NCBI GenBank assembly: GCA_022835595.1
Contig: BQUP01000004.1
Location: 1,736,001 to 1,800,000 of the forward strand
Direction of reading: 5' to 3'
Length of the DNA: 64,000 bases
DNA from: Cystobasidium ongulense
Lineage: Eukaryota; Basidiomycota; Cystobasidiomycetes; Cystobasidiales; Cystobasidiaceae
The position numbers were made by a program, and so were the translations under genes. Shown piece after piece: positions 47,593-59,551 of this stretch (positions are counted from its first letter, which is position 1; the number at the start of each line of letters is the position of its first letter). The notes beneath the pieces were generated by a model. That model ran no database searches. It saw only the letters and a program-made list of their open reading frames with translations, and was not told where the DNA came from.

Positions 47593-49233
47593 ATGCAAAG
47601 ACGATCATCCGTCCTGCCGTCTTCGTTCGCATCGAACAGAATTGCACGCCCTATTGATGGCCAATCTCCTAGACAGGCTGTCTCTACGGCCCGATATGTC
47701 CGCCTGCTCAGGCAGCTTGGTACCTTCGCGACCTTGTTTGGTGGATTCCTCTACTTGATACACCATACGGGTTCTTCCCACTCTATCAATGGGTGGCTAT
47801 CTTCCAATCGGAACCCATACAATGGTCCTCTCATCTGTCCGGATTGCAATACTTCGGTTCCAGGTAGCTACCTCACTTCAGAGTCCTTTGCCGGAGTCGA
47901 ACTTCCGTCACGGCAGCAGGTACGGAGGACTAAGCCTAATTCACCTACTGTAGCCAGATATCTTCTGCACCACATTGTTATGGAGCCAGTTATGCACAAG
48001 ATCTGGCTATCGTGGGAGACAGCTGGCAAGCTGCTCATCAACTATTTCACCCATCCGGACGTACTTCTGGCGTACTCATTAGAAGCCTTACGACTGGATA
48101 CCCCTACACTATATATGTACACCCGGACGGGACCAGGTGGCAAGCTTGCAGACACTGTGAAACGCATAAAGTACTTTTCGCGTCACGTGGAAGCTGTCCG
48201 CGGCTACGATGAGCTTATAGCAGAGAAGGGATTCTTGGACAGTGTGCCAGCCAAAAACAGACAGCTAGTCTGGGTTGTGGTAGAAGACAACGCTCAGATC
48301 GACCTGCAGCTAGCTGACTATTTAAGGAACACCTCTATTCGTGAGTGGACCAAATATGCGCTGGATATTAAAGCTGTGCTGACACCGATGGGCAATGACG
48401 CACTACTAGCTTACATCTACTTTGCCCATGGACCGACAAACTGGCTCGGAGTAGCACAATGGAACGCTGTTGACCGAGCCGTAGATGTCTTGCGGAATAC
48501 ATTTTACGCGTAAGTCGGCGGAAGTGCAAAGCAAAGGGATAATGCTGATGTATAACCTCCAATTCAGAGATGGGCCAGTAATCAATGTAGATGACGATTC
48601 CCGGATATTGCCAGAACTACTGAGGCGGGTCTGGAGAGTAGGTTACATATATCCAGATTCGACTTTTGCCGAAAGCCCCCACTAACGGAAATTGACAGGT
48701 AAAGCGGGCGATAACATGGCCAGTCGGCAACCTTGGACCACAATGTAGGTAAACGCTCACTCTTAACTGATTAGGACGCTATTGATGCAGTGAGGAATCA
48801 ATAGGGGAAGGCCTGATGTGCAAGAATGGAAAACAAGACTACTGGCGACTGGGTGGCCTGCCAGAGCGTGTATTTCCCCTGGAGTAGGTGAGGAATTTGG
48901 CTGTTCAGAGTCCGGCCTGACCACACCCTTCTCTTCCAGTATGAACGGATTTGCTATCAATAGCAGTATGATAGGCACGCAAGGCCCTATCGCCCCTCCA
49001 TCTTACGTCAATTTTGACCTCACCGGAGCAGAAACGGTATGGATGACTTGACCGTTGTCTTCCGCAGATGATAAGCTGAAATGGACATATACCAGATTTT
49101 CCTGGAGCGCATATACAGCAAGAGAGAAGAGATTGAGTGCCTCTGTGATGATACCATCGCAGAAGACTGTTTTGTGTCATGGCATAACTGGGAGGAACAG
49201 CCGGAACGAAATGTTCCAGGTCTGACAGCCTAA
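47593..49233 (+). CDS. GT43-like glycosyltransferase, type II membrane protein
   Basis: The N-terminus has about 45 basic residues and a membrane helix (LGTFATLFGGFLYLI). The stem is followed by a nucleotide-sugar-binding region with LVWVVVEDNAQIDLQLADYL and the acidic triad in GPVINVDDDSRILPELL. Then RVKRAITWPVGNLG follows, close to the WPVG segment of GT43 beta-1,3-glucuronyltransferases and xylan-type GT43 enzymes. MNGFAINSSMI matches the conserved GFAVN stretch. The frame, joined over at least four introns, ends NVPGLTA at TAA 49231-49233. Similarity is spread over four landmarks in the right order, so I hold GT43-like as probable but remote. It is tandem to the GT92-like gene and convergent with GT8. 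Confidence 0.66.
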
Positions 49234-49482
49234 ATCGAATACTAGAAGATCAGTTCAGACAGGAAGCAGGTACATAGCCGAATCCGAATCACGAAGATCA
49301 ATTCCAAAGGAAGTACTTCACAGCAATACATTGTTCAGATTCTGCACTGATGCCAAGCAAATCACCAATAATGCTTCGTCGGTCTAGTATGCATGTTGTA
49401 CAGTTGATTGCGTTACCAGAACACTGATATCATATACCCTTATACCTCCGATCCGAGTACAATTATTCCCTCTTATATTATG

Positions 49483-50660
49483 CTATGAAACCTCGCATTT
49501 CGCTGTTCTGTTCAGTGCGTCCATCTCATCCTTGACTTGCCACCAAAATTGGAAGATTTCCTCGTATTCTTTGCCATTCTGAACGTCTCGGTGTTGTGGC
49601 CACCAGTGTGGTTTGACCAGAGTAAAATGTACAATCTTGAAGGTTGGTCTCATTTCATTCCACAAATCTGGATATTCCATGCGCATAGCCAGATTCGCGT
49701 TGTAAATGACTGGTAAACGATGTGCATGCACGCGGTAGATGTCGTTCAAGAAGCCTTGTTCTGCCCAGTCCGGGACCCATTCTACGGTGTCCATCTTTGA
49801 TGATAGATCTTTGAAGACTTCCTCGTTCGGCTTGATGAGGAGGACACCTGCATTGAAGTCAAGCGTGAAGCCTCTTCCAATCCAGATATCGGGGACCTGA
49901 AACGTTTTTAGAAACTCAGACCCGAAATGACAGCACAAGAGTCATCGCTCCGTAGACTCACTGCTGCAAAATCTCCCGGATGGTCCCATATCTCATCAAA
50001 GTTATTCGTAATTACCGTGTCGCCGTCCAAATACAAGAGTCGGTCAAAGTCGGTTTGCTGCCATAAGCGAAGCTTTGTAAATTGATCCTGGTAGCGTTCA
50101 GGTATTCCTCCTCGAGTGCTTCTTAGCGACTCGACTGGCCTTGTCTCCCAGCCCCCAGCTTGAAGGATGCACAACGTTTTTTGTGATATCCGATCAGGGA
50201 AATACAACAGCACTCGACGTGCCTGAATATTTGCACGTTGAAGGGAATGCCCTAGGACTTGAAGAGAAAGGGTATAGTTCTCATCGTAAAGCGTCGATAT
50301 TACTGCTCTCCGGGAACTTGGGTCTGGGACTTGAACAATTGATGTAGATTGCAACGACTTCGCTTCGAAGATGCGGGGTCTGAGATATGCCACTTCGTAC
50401 AGCCTGACACGATAATGAGATATTGGTAGCAGGATGGGTTAATGAAGCACGGCTATAGATCTAGGAAGATGAACAACTTACAACGTTGCGACCATGAAAC
50501 ACACAAATATGATAGTGGTCGGGTACTTCCGAGGGTTAAAATAGCTTCGCCGTCCGGTCGAAGATATTCTGTCTATCTTGCTTAAAAGTGTTTGGCTTTC
50601 GAGCGAAAGCCTCCGACCATCCATGCGGTTTTCTTTCGAGATAGAAAGGCGATTGTGCAT
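49483..50660 (-). CDS. GT8 glycosyltransferase (glycogenin/galactinol-synthase type fold), membrane-anchored
   Basis: Exon 1 starts at 50660 (MHNRLSISKENRMDGRR) and ends with a membrane helix (TIIFVCFMVATL), spliced in phase to LYEVAYLRPRIFEAKS. The GT-A core follows: AVISTLYDENYTLSLQVLGH, YQDQFTKLRLWQQTDFDRLL, and the metal-binding YLDGDTVITNNFDEIW, where DGD is the D-x-D site. Then FNAGVLLIKPNEEV, WAEQGFLNDIY, and KIVHFTLVKPHWW, with the H-F-x-x-x-K-P site typical of GT8. The stop is at 49483-49485. The anchor makes it a Golgi enzyme rather than cytosolic glycogenin. Known fungal relatives act on glycolipids or surface glycans, but the substrate here is unknown. Confidence 0.85.
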
Positions 50661-52132
50661 CGTAGCGTGCCGGTATTGTTCTCTCGCCCAGAAGCTTCAC
50701 TGCCTGCTTATAACTGGAGCTTGGTGAGTTGTACTCTGCAACCATGCACGAATGATGAACCAGAAGTGGGCAAAAGAGAGAAACTGCAAGTAGGAAGAGC
50801 AGCACAACGTTCGGTGCACCCTAGTCATTACTGCTACTAGAAGGAACATAATCGAGAAAATATTCGCCTGTTTTAGTGGCTAATTTGCCTTCTCGCTGAG
50901 GGCTACGGTAGGTGCCAGCTGCAGTCGTGCGCCTTTCCGGGATCCCGACAGATTGCCAAAGTGCCTCCGTCGCCAGGCCTGGGCACTTATCTCAATTGCT
51001 TTCCTCGTACAGTATTTAGGTAATTTAATAGGCTGCGAAAAACATTAGGCACGCTGTCAATACACGAGGATGACAGCTGTCGATGTTGATGTCTCGGGTC
51101 AGTGCTTGCAGGGTTTTTGGGCTTTTTGGGCGTATTATTTGCTCAGCTGCCAGATCTCTCGCCTAAATGAAAGTTAACAGTAATTTATTAGCGGGATTGC
51201 CTTGTGCCTTGCTGCTTTTCGACGGTGTTTTCGATTGCCTGCCTTCTGAGCTACTTCGGACATACGCCCGGGGAATGTAATCTGCCACGAAATACGGCGT
51301 ACCGCCAACGATCCAGAAGAGCGGATACGCGGTTCTTTACTCGTAGAGCGCGTCTTGCACCTGCAAGTTGACCCTTGCTAGTTAAGGCAGAGAAACAACC
51401 GTTTAAAATCATGCCAGACTTCTCAACTCAACATGAGTTACTTGGAAAGTGTACACTCTTCCAGAAATCATAAAGGCCAGCGCACCTGACTACCGGTGCA
51501 CCTGCGGGACAAGCTTCAGCTAGGTTATCTTCCAGGTCTCACCTGCACTCTGAAACCAGTGCCGGAAACTGCACCTGGGCCTGCATTGGTGCATTGGTGG
51601 TGTTCACCGATGATTTGCACCGGCCCTAGCCCTGCACCCTCATTAATGGCCGACTGCCGTAGGCAGCTGTAGCTGGATCACTCTCCGGAAGCATTTGCGC
51701 AAGCCTTGATCTACTTGCCTGAATAGGCAATTCGAGGACGCCGAGACTGTCTCGACACCTATGGTGCATGTACCTGCCATACCAGAGCATATTGGGCATT
51801 TTTTGCCCACCTGCCGCTACACACTTTTACCAGCGGCAAGTTACAGACGATAGCTGATGAGGAGGAGCAGGCATCAGCGAAATGGAAGTCATCGCCTACA
51901 TATGAGAGCTCGATCACCTTTTTTGCTTGTGTATGAGATCCACACCTTGTACCTCTTCAGCTTGCAGTATTACGTCCACTCTCACTTCGGGCTGCGTGCA
52001 TCATACGCACCTGCTGCGGTAGCAGTTCTGCCAGCGTACAAGTGCTCTCGTGTTTCGCAGGCGATTAGACTCTCGCTTGCGCGACTCGCCACCGTGCTTT
52101 CGCTGGTATCATATCTTGGAGAACAAGCAAGA
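50661..52132. promoter_or_regulatory. Divergent promoter region of the GT8 and GT18-like genes
   Basis: This 1.47-kb gap lies between two glycosyltransferase genes facing away from each other. It contains a striking cluster of CACCTG hexamers, listed separately. Beyond that I see no gene; an open frame from 51857 continues into the GT18-like gene and may be an alternative N-terminus. Confidence 0.5.
51358..52013 (+). promoter_or_regulatory. Seven same-strand CACCTG hexamers
   Basis: CACCTG occurs at 51358, 51483, 51499, 51540, 51572, 51808 and 52008, all on the plus strand, with no complementary CAGGTG among them. Chance predicts about 0.3 copies on both strands in this length. The first is part of CTTGCACCTGCAAG, an inverted repeat. 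CACCTG is a bHLH/zinc-finger type E-box. A site cluster controlling the two flanking glycosyltransferase genes is an inference. Confidence 0.6.
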
Positions 52133-53952
52133 ATGCTAGGTTCAGGCGATAGGCAGGCGTGGAACCGTCGAAGCTCTCGGTTTGAAGCGGTCTTGCCCCG
52201 TTCGTCTCAGAAGGAGAAGCCTGGGTCATCCGGCTCTTTCAAGACCAGCATGTCTGTCCCAGTCCGATTCTTGGTCAAAGCAAGCCGAGCACTTCTGGTA
52301 GCTGCAGTCGGTTCATTCCTTTTACTGGTACTGCTGAGAAGGTCTTCAAGCGACGATGGCGCAACTCAAGCTCCCAATGCATCAAATCGAGCGGTGACAT
52401 TCATCAAAAACCGCTGGACTTCCGCGTCTACGAGCTCTTCAAACGCAAGACCCGCGGAATGGGCGATCAAGGTCGCAGAAGCTATACTGCCAGATGCCAG
52501 AACAAGTACAGCTCAATGGGAACAAGAGCGACTCATTGATTTGGCCAAGGTAATCGAGTGCCGAGCGAACGATAATTGTACAGACAAACAGAAGCACGTC
52601 GTCATAAGTGGAGTTGGTCGGTGGAAGTGGAGTTTAGACGAGACATTCGAGAGACCTGCATTCTTCCCCAATGGCGAAGCGGGTAAGCCTGGGCTATAGT
52701 GCTATTTGTCTACCGAGCTAATGTACTCGGTGCATACAGTGCTTGGCAAATCATGGATATCGACAATCAAAGAAATGGGATACCCGTTTATTCACATCGC
52801 TGATTATTGGGGTGGTGACGACTCAGTCCGAACCATATCACGTCTGTACCGCGCCATCGGAGACAATGTAGCTACTGTATTGTTTGATTACGTAGCAGAG
52901 TCAGTTGGAAGACCCCCACGATTCTGACGGTATACGAGCTGATGCGAATACTTCCAACTAGACGTGTATGCACGCAAGAAGACCGACTTTGCAAGCAAAG
53001 TGAAGAGAATCCACAAGGGATACCTGAGTGGAAGATCTTCCAATGGTGAGTCACTGCCTCCGTGACAATGCACGAATTCGACTGTGTCTGAGCAATATGT
53101 AAATCTCTCTTTGTATCAACAGGGATCGTAAGGCTTTTAATCGACACCATGCAGTACCCTGTCTTATGCTGATTGTCATTTGGTATATCACACAGCTCTG
53201 GGAGCCGTTCCCGAACCAAAGTATAGAGAGCCATGGGGCTTAAAGGCCTTCCCCATCTGGCCAGGCGCCAAAGTCACCTATGTAGGCTTCGAGATGGAAA
53301 GCAGTTGTCAGGGCATCCCCTTCACGCCGCACGACAAACGTGAAAACATGATTGTGAGTACAGATGCTTGACACCGCAACTGCTGTGCCCGATTCTTAGT
53401 CCTATTCCTTAGTACGTGTTCGGCAAAGAGAAGCATTACTTCGATCCTGAGCGCAATCGTAATGCTTGGTCGAACGAGACGTACCAGAGAATAATTCGAG
53501 AAACCGGAGTGCGTATCGAAGCTGGGATACTGGACAATGATCCAGAAATACACATCCCGGATGGAATTACAAATGTCGGAACAGAGACTAGAGGTGACTT
53601 TATGAGACGTATAGCGAAAGCGAAGCTTCTACTAGGAACTGGACTTCCCCACGAATCGCCAACGCCAATGGAAGGTCTTTGCGCTGGAACACCCTTCGTC
53701 AATATGGAGCTCAATCCAGGATGGCATCAGCATCCTATGTTGGCCCGCGAGGCGCCGCCTTACGTGTACAGCGTACCAGCTAGAGACGAAGATAAGCTAC
53801 TTGCCGCAATACATGAAGCCCTAGCACACCCCCTGGATAGACCATTCCTACCTGAATTGGCAACAAAGGCTTCATTTATGGGCAGACTGAAAAAGCTCAT
53901 CGAAGGCGACTGGAAGGCGAGGTGGGAGACTGCTCGTTTAGAAGATGCATAG
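52133..53952 (+). CDS. GT18-like (MGAT5-type) glycosyltransferase
   Basis: The ATG at 52133 opens a short cytosolic tail and a membrane helix (RALLVAAVGSFLLLVLLRR). An in-frame ATG at 51857 would add 92 residues and is less likely, as it would extend a 40-residue tail to well over 100. The stem is serine-rich. Joined exons carry KHVVISGVGRWKWS and MYSVHTVLGKSWISTI, then YVGFEMESSCQGIPFTPHDK, YVFGKEKHYFDPERN, and LLLGTGLPHESPTPMEGLCA followed by GTPFVNMELNPGW. The last block is the GT18 nucleotide-sugar site (animal enzymes have VGLGFPYEGPAPLEAI there). Animal GT18 enzymes add beta-1,6-GlcNAc to N-glycans. The stop is at 53950-53952. Confidence 0.83.
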
Positions 53953-54400
53953 AACTATAGCACGACTACCGCCAGCATATGTGACAATAATCAGGAGTGT
54001 GTATAATCATAGATCACATGCCTTTTGTATGCAATATTCTTTATTACCGCAATATGTACCAAGACATGGAACAATCTTGTAAACGGAGGCAGCACGAGCC
54101 CTGCACTATTCTCGAGATCACGTGCTTTCAGCGATCAATCGTTTGCAGCTGTTTCCTCCTCCCAAAGGATATGGTATCGTTTGCACTGGCTGTAACGTTG
54201 CAGTGAGTTCAATGCAGCAAGAGAGTCGGGCCAGCTTCTCTGCAGCACAATCCCATAATACGCTCGCCACCGTCGTTTGGCAGGAGGTCTTTGCTGCATC
54301 AACACTACTTTTGACGACGCCTTTTTACGTTCTGTCGCACATGCATGAGCATGCCTGCAACCCACCAGCCTCATTATCGGTAGACTAGAACGCTCTCGAG
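53953..54400. other. Intergenic, BTB/CAP-Gly gene upstream region
   Basis: This 448-bp gap lies between two plus-strand genes. No gene is supported. Confidence 0.4.
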
Positions 54401-57400
54401 ATGCCCGACCGTCTGGCTCAAGCTGGCCGTCATGCTGCAATTGCTGGAGCAAGTGCCGCCACGACCACGATGATGTCGGACGCAACAGCACACGCGGTCA
54501 AGCGCAGCAAAGAGCAATTCACTGCAGACATGCGCAAGCTGCTCGACGACGCAAAGAGGTATCTGGGAGATGTATGCTGGCGGCTGGAGGGGGAGGACGA
54601 GCTCATCTATGGCCATCGCGGTGAGCTCCAGAGGATAGACCGCGTTTTTTTGCTCAGCTTATACTCTCTCTAACTCGGACTCATCGTTCTACAACAGCAA
54701 TACTATATGCACGAGCAAATGCAGCCTTTCAATCTCGCTTCCTCAATCCAAATGGTAGTGCTCGTTTGCAAGCAATCATGTCAGGCTCGAGTCTCTCGCT
54801 TCAGTCACCCACCTCGCCCATGCCTGGAGCCAGCTTGACCCTTGAGGCGGATGTGCGCCCCCCGTCGCGGTCTGTGTCTCCAGGTGCACTATCAGTAGGG
54901 TCCTTTGCAACCTCCTCACACTCTGTCAACCCCGCGTCTGTTCCGAGGTCGCCTATACCAGTATCTGGAACAGAATCGGCATTCTTCAAGAGCCTGCTCG
55001 ACTTCTTCTATACTGCATGTACACCCATGGGTGAAGTATTCACTTTCCTCTTCGAAGATAGCTCATATGTCGACAAGGAGGATGCAATGGACCGACTGTC
55101 TCAGGTGAACCTACCAGTGTCCGATCCCTTCACTGCGCACGAAGTTAACATGCTTTATACGTGTTGCAGGATCTTCTTTTCATGTGGCGGAGCAAATTGT
55201 TCGCAGACATGCAGATAAAGCTTTCCGAAACAGTTGGCTACATACAGGAAGACGACGAAGGCTCTTCCTCCGATACTCGTACCATAAGCGAGGAGCGGCT
55301 CTTTCCAGCCCATCGCGCTATTCTCGCCGTGCGCTGTCCATACTTTAACAGCATATTCCTGTCTCCGTTTTCCGATTCAGACTCCTCCCTCTTCACCCTA
55401 CCAAGTCCACCATTCACTCCTGCAGCTCTTCACTTCGTTCTGGCGTACTTGTACACCGGATCCTTCTCCCTCAATCGGACCTTCGATCTTGCTGTAGCCA
55501 TGGATATCTGGAAGTGTGCAACATACCTCAACCACGATCTACTGCAAGAAGAGGTACAATGTAGGATTGAAGACATGTGTCACGGGTTCCGAGGCTGCTG
55601 CAAAACGTGTCGCAGTCGCGCAGTACGTACATATGTGTTTGCCACTATGCCCGAAGTCAATGCCAAGCGTCTTCAGTTGCTGGGTAAAGACGTCGTTTTG
55701 GAGCATTTTGGCGAGCTATGGGACAAAGAAGTCGGTGGTCTCCCCTATAGTACACAGAAGGAACTCCTGGTCGACAAGTGCTCTCGTACAAATGCTTCGA
55801 ATGCAGCGGCTGCCATGAGGGGCATCATGCGCATCCGGACCCGGTTAGCAGGCGAGCGCAATGCTGCATGGGCAGATCATATAATATCAATGCTTGTACC
55901 CCTTGAGGATAGAATAAAACACTTCCTTAAGAACAACTTTGCAGAAATGGCAACTTCTCCGTCATTCATCGACCTCGTGGAAGGCATAGGTTTTTCTAAT
56001 GATGTCCTCGAAAGGCTCCTCATGTTACTGGCAGAAGGCTTGTCAGAAAAAAATGCAGCTTCAATTTATGAGCTCCTAGTTGGCAAGCTTTTGCTTAGAG
56101 AAGAAGGTATCGCAATGGATGCGCGAGCTAGACTGGAAGATGCACGGCAGGATATCCTACGATACATCAAGGCACGCTGGCTTGGCATCAGGAGCCAAAA
56201 CGGCTTCGAGGCTCTGGAGAATTGGTGTCTGAAAGAACTAAGTGACGGTACGTCGGTACCACAGCTTGCAGAACTTGGCATGCATCGATAACAATCTTGC
56301 TTTACAGAGCTAGAGCAGCCGGTCGATGAGCTGCTGCAGTGTTCGCCAACGATGCCGACATTAACGACGAAAACAGGTCTAAAATTATCAAACACAAAGG
56401 TACACAAGGTGGACAGCGATGCGTTCTCTATCGTTTCTTCCATAAATATACAGCGTGTGGGGTCTAGGGAACAAAAGGCTATAAGGCCGGAGGAGATTAG
56501 CGACATAAGTGCCCAGATATCAGACAGCCTCGCTAGCATCGATATCACTCCCTCCATACCGTCCACTTCCAAGCTAGGGGCCCAGCAAGGATTAGATGCT
56601 GTATCAGTACCGAGAAAGAAGGGTCCTGCGATTCCCTCGCTAAGGGATAGACAATCCCCGATAATGACTAAATCGGCACGATTACGTCAAACAAGTACGG
56701 CATCGAAGATGTCAGCCCAAGGTACTGAAGCGCGTAAAAGTGCTAGGCTCACCAGTCCTCCATCAAGTACCTCGCTCCCATCCAATGCAGCGACACCTAG
56801 TCATCCACCCACGACCGGGAAGAAAGCCATTGCGACTCCCTCTCGCCCGGCATCGATTTCGTCAATCAGCAATCATGTCATAAGTCCTGACATTGAGCAT
56901 CGCTCTCATGGAGCGAAGACACTTACTTCTCCCAAATTTGCATCGAGCGGGCGACCGAGCTCAGCAGCATCGACCGTCAGCAAACGACGGCCATCCATTT
57001 CGTCCGTCAAATCAGGTCGTAGTACTACTGCCTCTGCGAAGCAGTATCCGACAAAGAGCGCTGCCTCTCCGTGCCCAGCAGTTCCATCCTTACCCCGAAC
57101 ACTGGCAAAGTCGTCAAGGACGGACGAGGGCTCGCCAAGTAAGAAGGAAACCTCGTCGGGCGGGCGCACGCCACCCGGCATAACTCTACAAGTCGGCATT
57201 GAATGTGTCATCACGCACGGGCAAAGCAAATTTAAAGCCACCGTACGCTACATCGGCAAAGTCTACTTCGACAATGAAGACTACGTCGGAGTGGAAGTGC
57301 CAATAGATAACAGCGATCTTCCGGATGATCTCCAATGGACAGATGGCATTGTGGACGGAGTTAGAGTAAGGGCACGGGACTTTGTCTAAGCGACTGTCTG

Positions 57401-57706
57401 GATGTGCGCTGATTATTTCGTATAGTACTTCACCTTGACTCAGAGAAAAAAGTTCGAGATCACGAAAGCTCGCTCTGGCGTGAGACCAGTATCCAGAGAC
57501 TCCGGAGGCAAAGGCGCGGGGCGACCTGCGACCTCGACCCCTGCTACTCGCGGGTTATTTGTCAAACCATCTCAAGGTGAGGCAGAATCGCTATGTTGAA
57601 CGTCTTGTGCTGACGAATTCTAGACACTAGTGGTCTATGTCTTCTGAGTTTCCATCATCATATTTTGCTACACGACCGGTACGGAAACCCTGCTATTACT
57701 ACATAG
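54401..57706 (+). CDS. BTB/POZ plus CAP-Gly domain protein
   Basis: The ATG at 54401 opens an alanine-rich leader. After a serine-rich linker the BTB domain reads SKLFADMQIKLSE, then LFPAHRAILAVRCPYFNSIF and LHFVLAYLYTGSF. A helical BACK-like region follows (VAMDIWKCATYLNHDLLQEE, then a cysteine cluster CCKTCRSR). A long low-complexity, serine/proline-rich linker (56500-57160) leads to a C-terminal CAP-Gly domain: RYIGKVYFDNEDYVGVEVP, DGIVDGVRYF. The CAP-Gly is completed by a final pair of exons (YFTLTQRKKFEITKA). The stop is TAG 57704-57706. BTB proteins often bind Cul3 and CAP-Gly domains bind the C-termini of tubulin and EB1, so a microtubule-directed ubiquitin adaptor is possible but inferred. 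I know no standard gene name. Confidence 0.9.
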
Positions 57707-57739
57707 AATAATGCCTATTCTATTCATGAGAATTCTGCT

Positions 57740-59551
57740 TCATCGGAGACTGAACCGCTCGAAGGTGAATGCAGTCACTAGCACGACGGCTGCGCCTGCC
57801 GCTGTCATAACGGTGATGTGGTAGTTGAAGCATAGGATGCTGACCGCCAGGGTCAAGACAATAGACGTCGACAGCGCGAATCCCTTGGCCACGTTGTCTG
57901 CGTGCTTGATCTAATCGAGTATCATTAGACAAGCTCATGCTTTAACTCCACTGTTAACTGTTAACTCACCACGAGTGCTGTCAGCAATCCTCCGATTGCC
58001 TGAATGACTATAACGATCCATGTGAAGGCGTTGAAACCCTCGAAGAAGGTAATAAGGAAGTCCGTCGTCGTGCTGCTGCTGGACACGTAGTTGTACGCAA
58101 TCGTGCAAATCAAGCTGAACAATGCGAGTTGGATATTCTTGATCCAAAGCGAGGGTGGAGGAGTAGACTGGCTTGTGCTTTTGTCTGACTGTGGTACCCG
58201 TATCGCAGGGGATTGATCCAGCAAGGCTACGGTATGACGCCGGCCAGCCCAGGCAGGCACTTTCAAGTCGTTTCCAAGCTGCATTGGAGACAAAGTCGAC
58301 TCCAGCTGTACAGAGAGTCTTCCATAAGGAGCGCGTATCGGTTGATTCATCTTGGAGTCATCAGCCGCCTGGATTTGTTGCGGTTTCATGAGCAGCAGTT
58401 CGAAGTACGTTGCCGCGATCGCGCTGGCGAAGCATGACACGATGACTGCCGTCAATCCCATTACTTGCGAGCGGCTTGGCCGAGCGGTAGCTAGACGCCA
58501 ATCAAGGCTCTGTGTACTCTGAGGAGAATCGCTCGCTTGCCCGGGCTTGGGCGCCAGCTGAATACATGCTACGCCTAATCCGAGGAAGAGAAGCGAGACC
58601 CATTGAAGCGGGGAATATCGGCGGCCAAGCATGAAAACTGCACATAGCGCAGTAATAAGGGACTGTTCGGAAGTTCAGCTTTAGGTACTGCAAAACGGCA
58701 TGATCAAACGGAAAATCGTACCTTAAGCTGAAAGGTGATTTGGAAAACAGCCATACTCAGGTTACGAGCAGCAACATAGCTGGAGAAGGCTTCATTAGAT
58801 CCGCTCAAAGCTAAGACTCTAGAGTTTTCTCGCTCACATCAAGATGTTTTGGACGGAGAACAAAATAGCTGGTAGCGCCATCTTGTACAGACCCGGAGCT
58901 GTTGTCTGCGCCCAAACTTCCTGTAGCACTGACGCTTTTACTTGATTTGACGTCGAGGAAGTTGTCGCACTGGAATCTGTTTTGTAGAGCCCAGACCACC
59001 TTCCTGTATCGTTTTGAAGTGGCATGGGTGGAAGTAAGTTGGCCGTCGATGCTGAGCTCTCTGCCACAAATGTGCTTCTCCGTCTTGCGACATCTATGGT
59101 GACGGTCGGGCATAGCCCATTGTCGATTCCAGTCGCTTTCGACTGCCGCCTTTCGGGAAGATCTGTAGCTAAAGTCGATAGCTCCTCGGCCGGCTTGGAC
59201 TGCTGCGAATGGACTTCGCGTGCAGCGAGTGCGACAGACAGGACCAGCTTTGCGAGTTCTGAAGAAAACGGTAAAGGCTTAGCGCACGTGACAGAAGGCC
59301 AAAGGGTGTGAAAGACAGGCTTACCTGTGATTATGACAGCGCTTGAAGCACTGTATTGCTTTTCACCATTATGTTTTCGACTGGACAGATCCAGACTAAT
59401 AGACGCAATTACTGCTGAAGTAAGTGAACTGTAGAGATGTGATCGCCAAGGGGTGTAGAATATAGCAGACTCACACAACGGCCAGCAGTGTTGACTGCAA
59501 GCAGATAGCAGCTAAACTAGCCAACTTCTTGACATTCCGAACCGTATGCAT
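57740..59551 (-). CDS. Nucleotide-sugar transporter (SLC35A-type)
   Basis: This is a Golgi multi-pass antiporter that imports UDP- or CMP-sugars for lumenal glycosyltransferases. The start at 59551 opens MHTVRNVKKLASLAAICLQS. Exons then give SASSAVIITELAKLVLSVAL, LYKMALPAILFSVQNILMYV, AVFQITFQLKSLITAL, LGRRYSPLQWVSLLFLGLGV, LWIKNIQLALFSLICTIAYN, FFEGFNAFTWIVIVIQAIGG and IKHADNVAKGFALSTSIVL, the full nucleotide-sugar transporter series. Two hydrophilic inserts of roughly 70-100 residues interrupt the usual short loops. The stop is TGA 57740-57742. The exact sugar cannot be read from the sequence. It is divergent from the HtrL-family gene. Confidence 0.92.

Noticed and set aside
51857-52132. 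Longer N-terminus of the GT18-like protein starting at 51857
   Set aside because: It would make an unusually long cytosolic tail, runs through one CACCTG hexamer of the promoter cluster, and the other glycosyltransferases here have tails of only about 10-50 residues.
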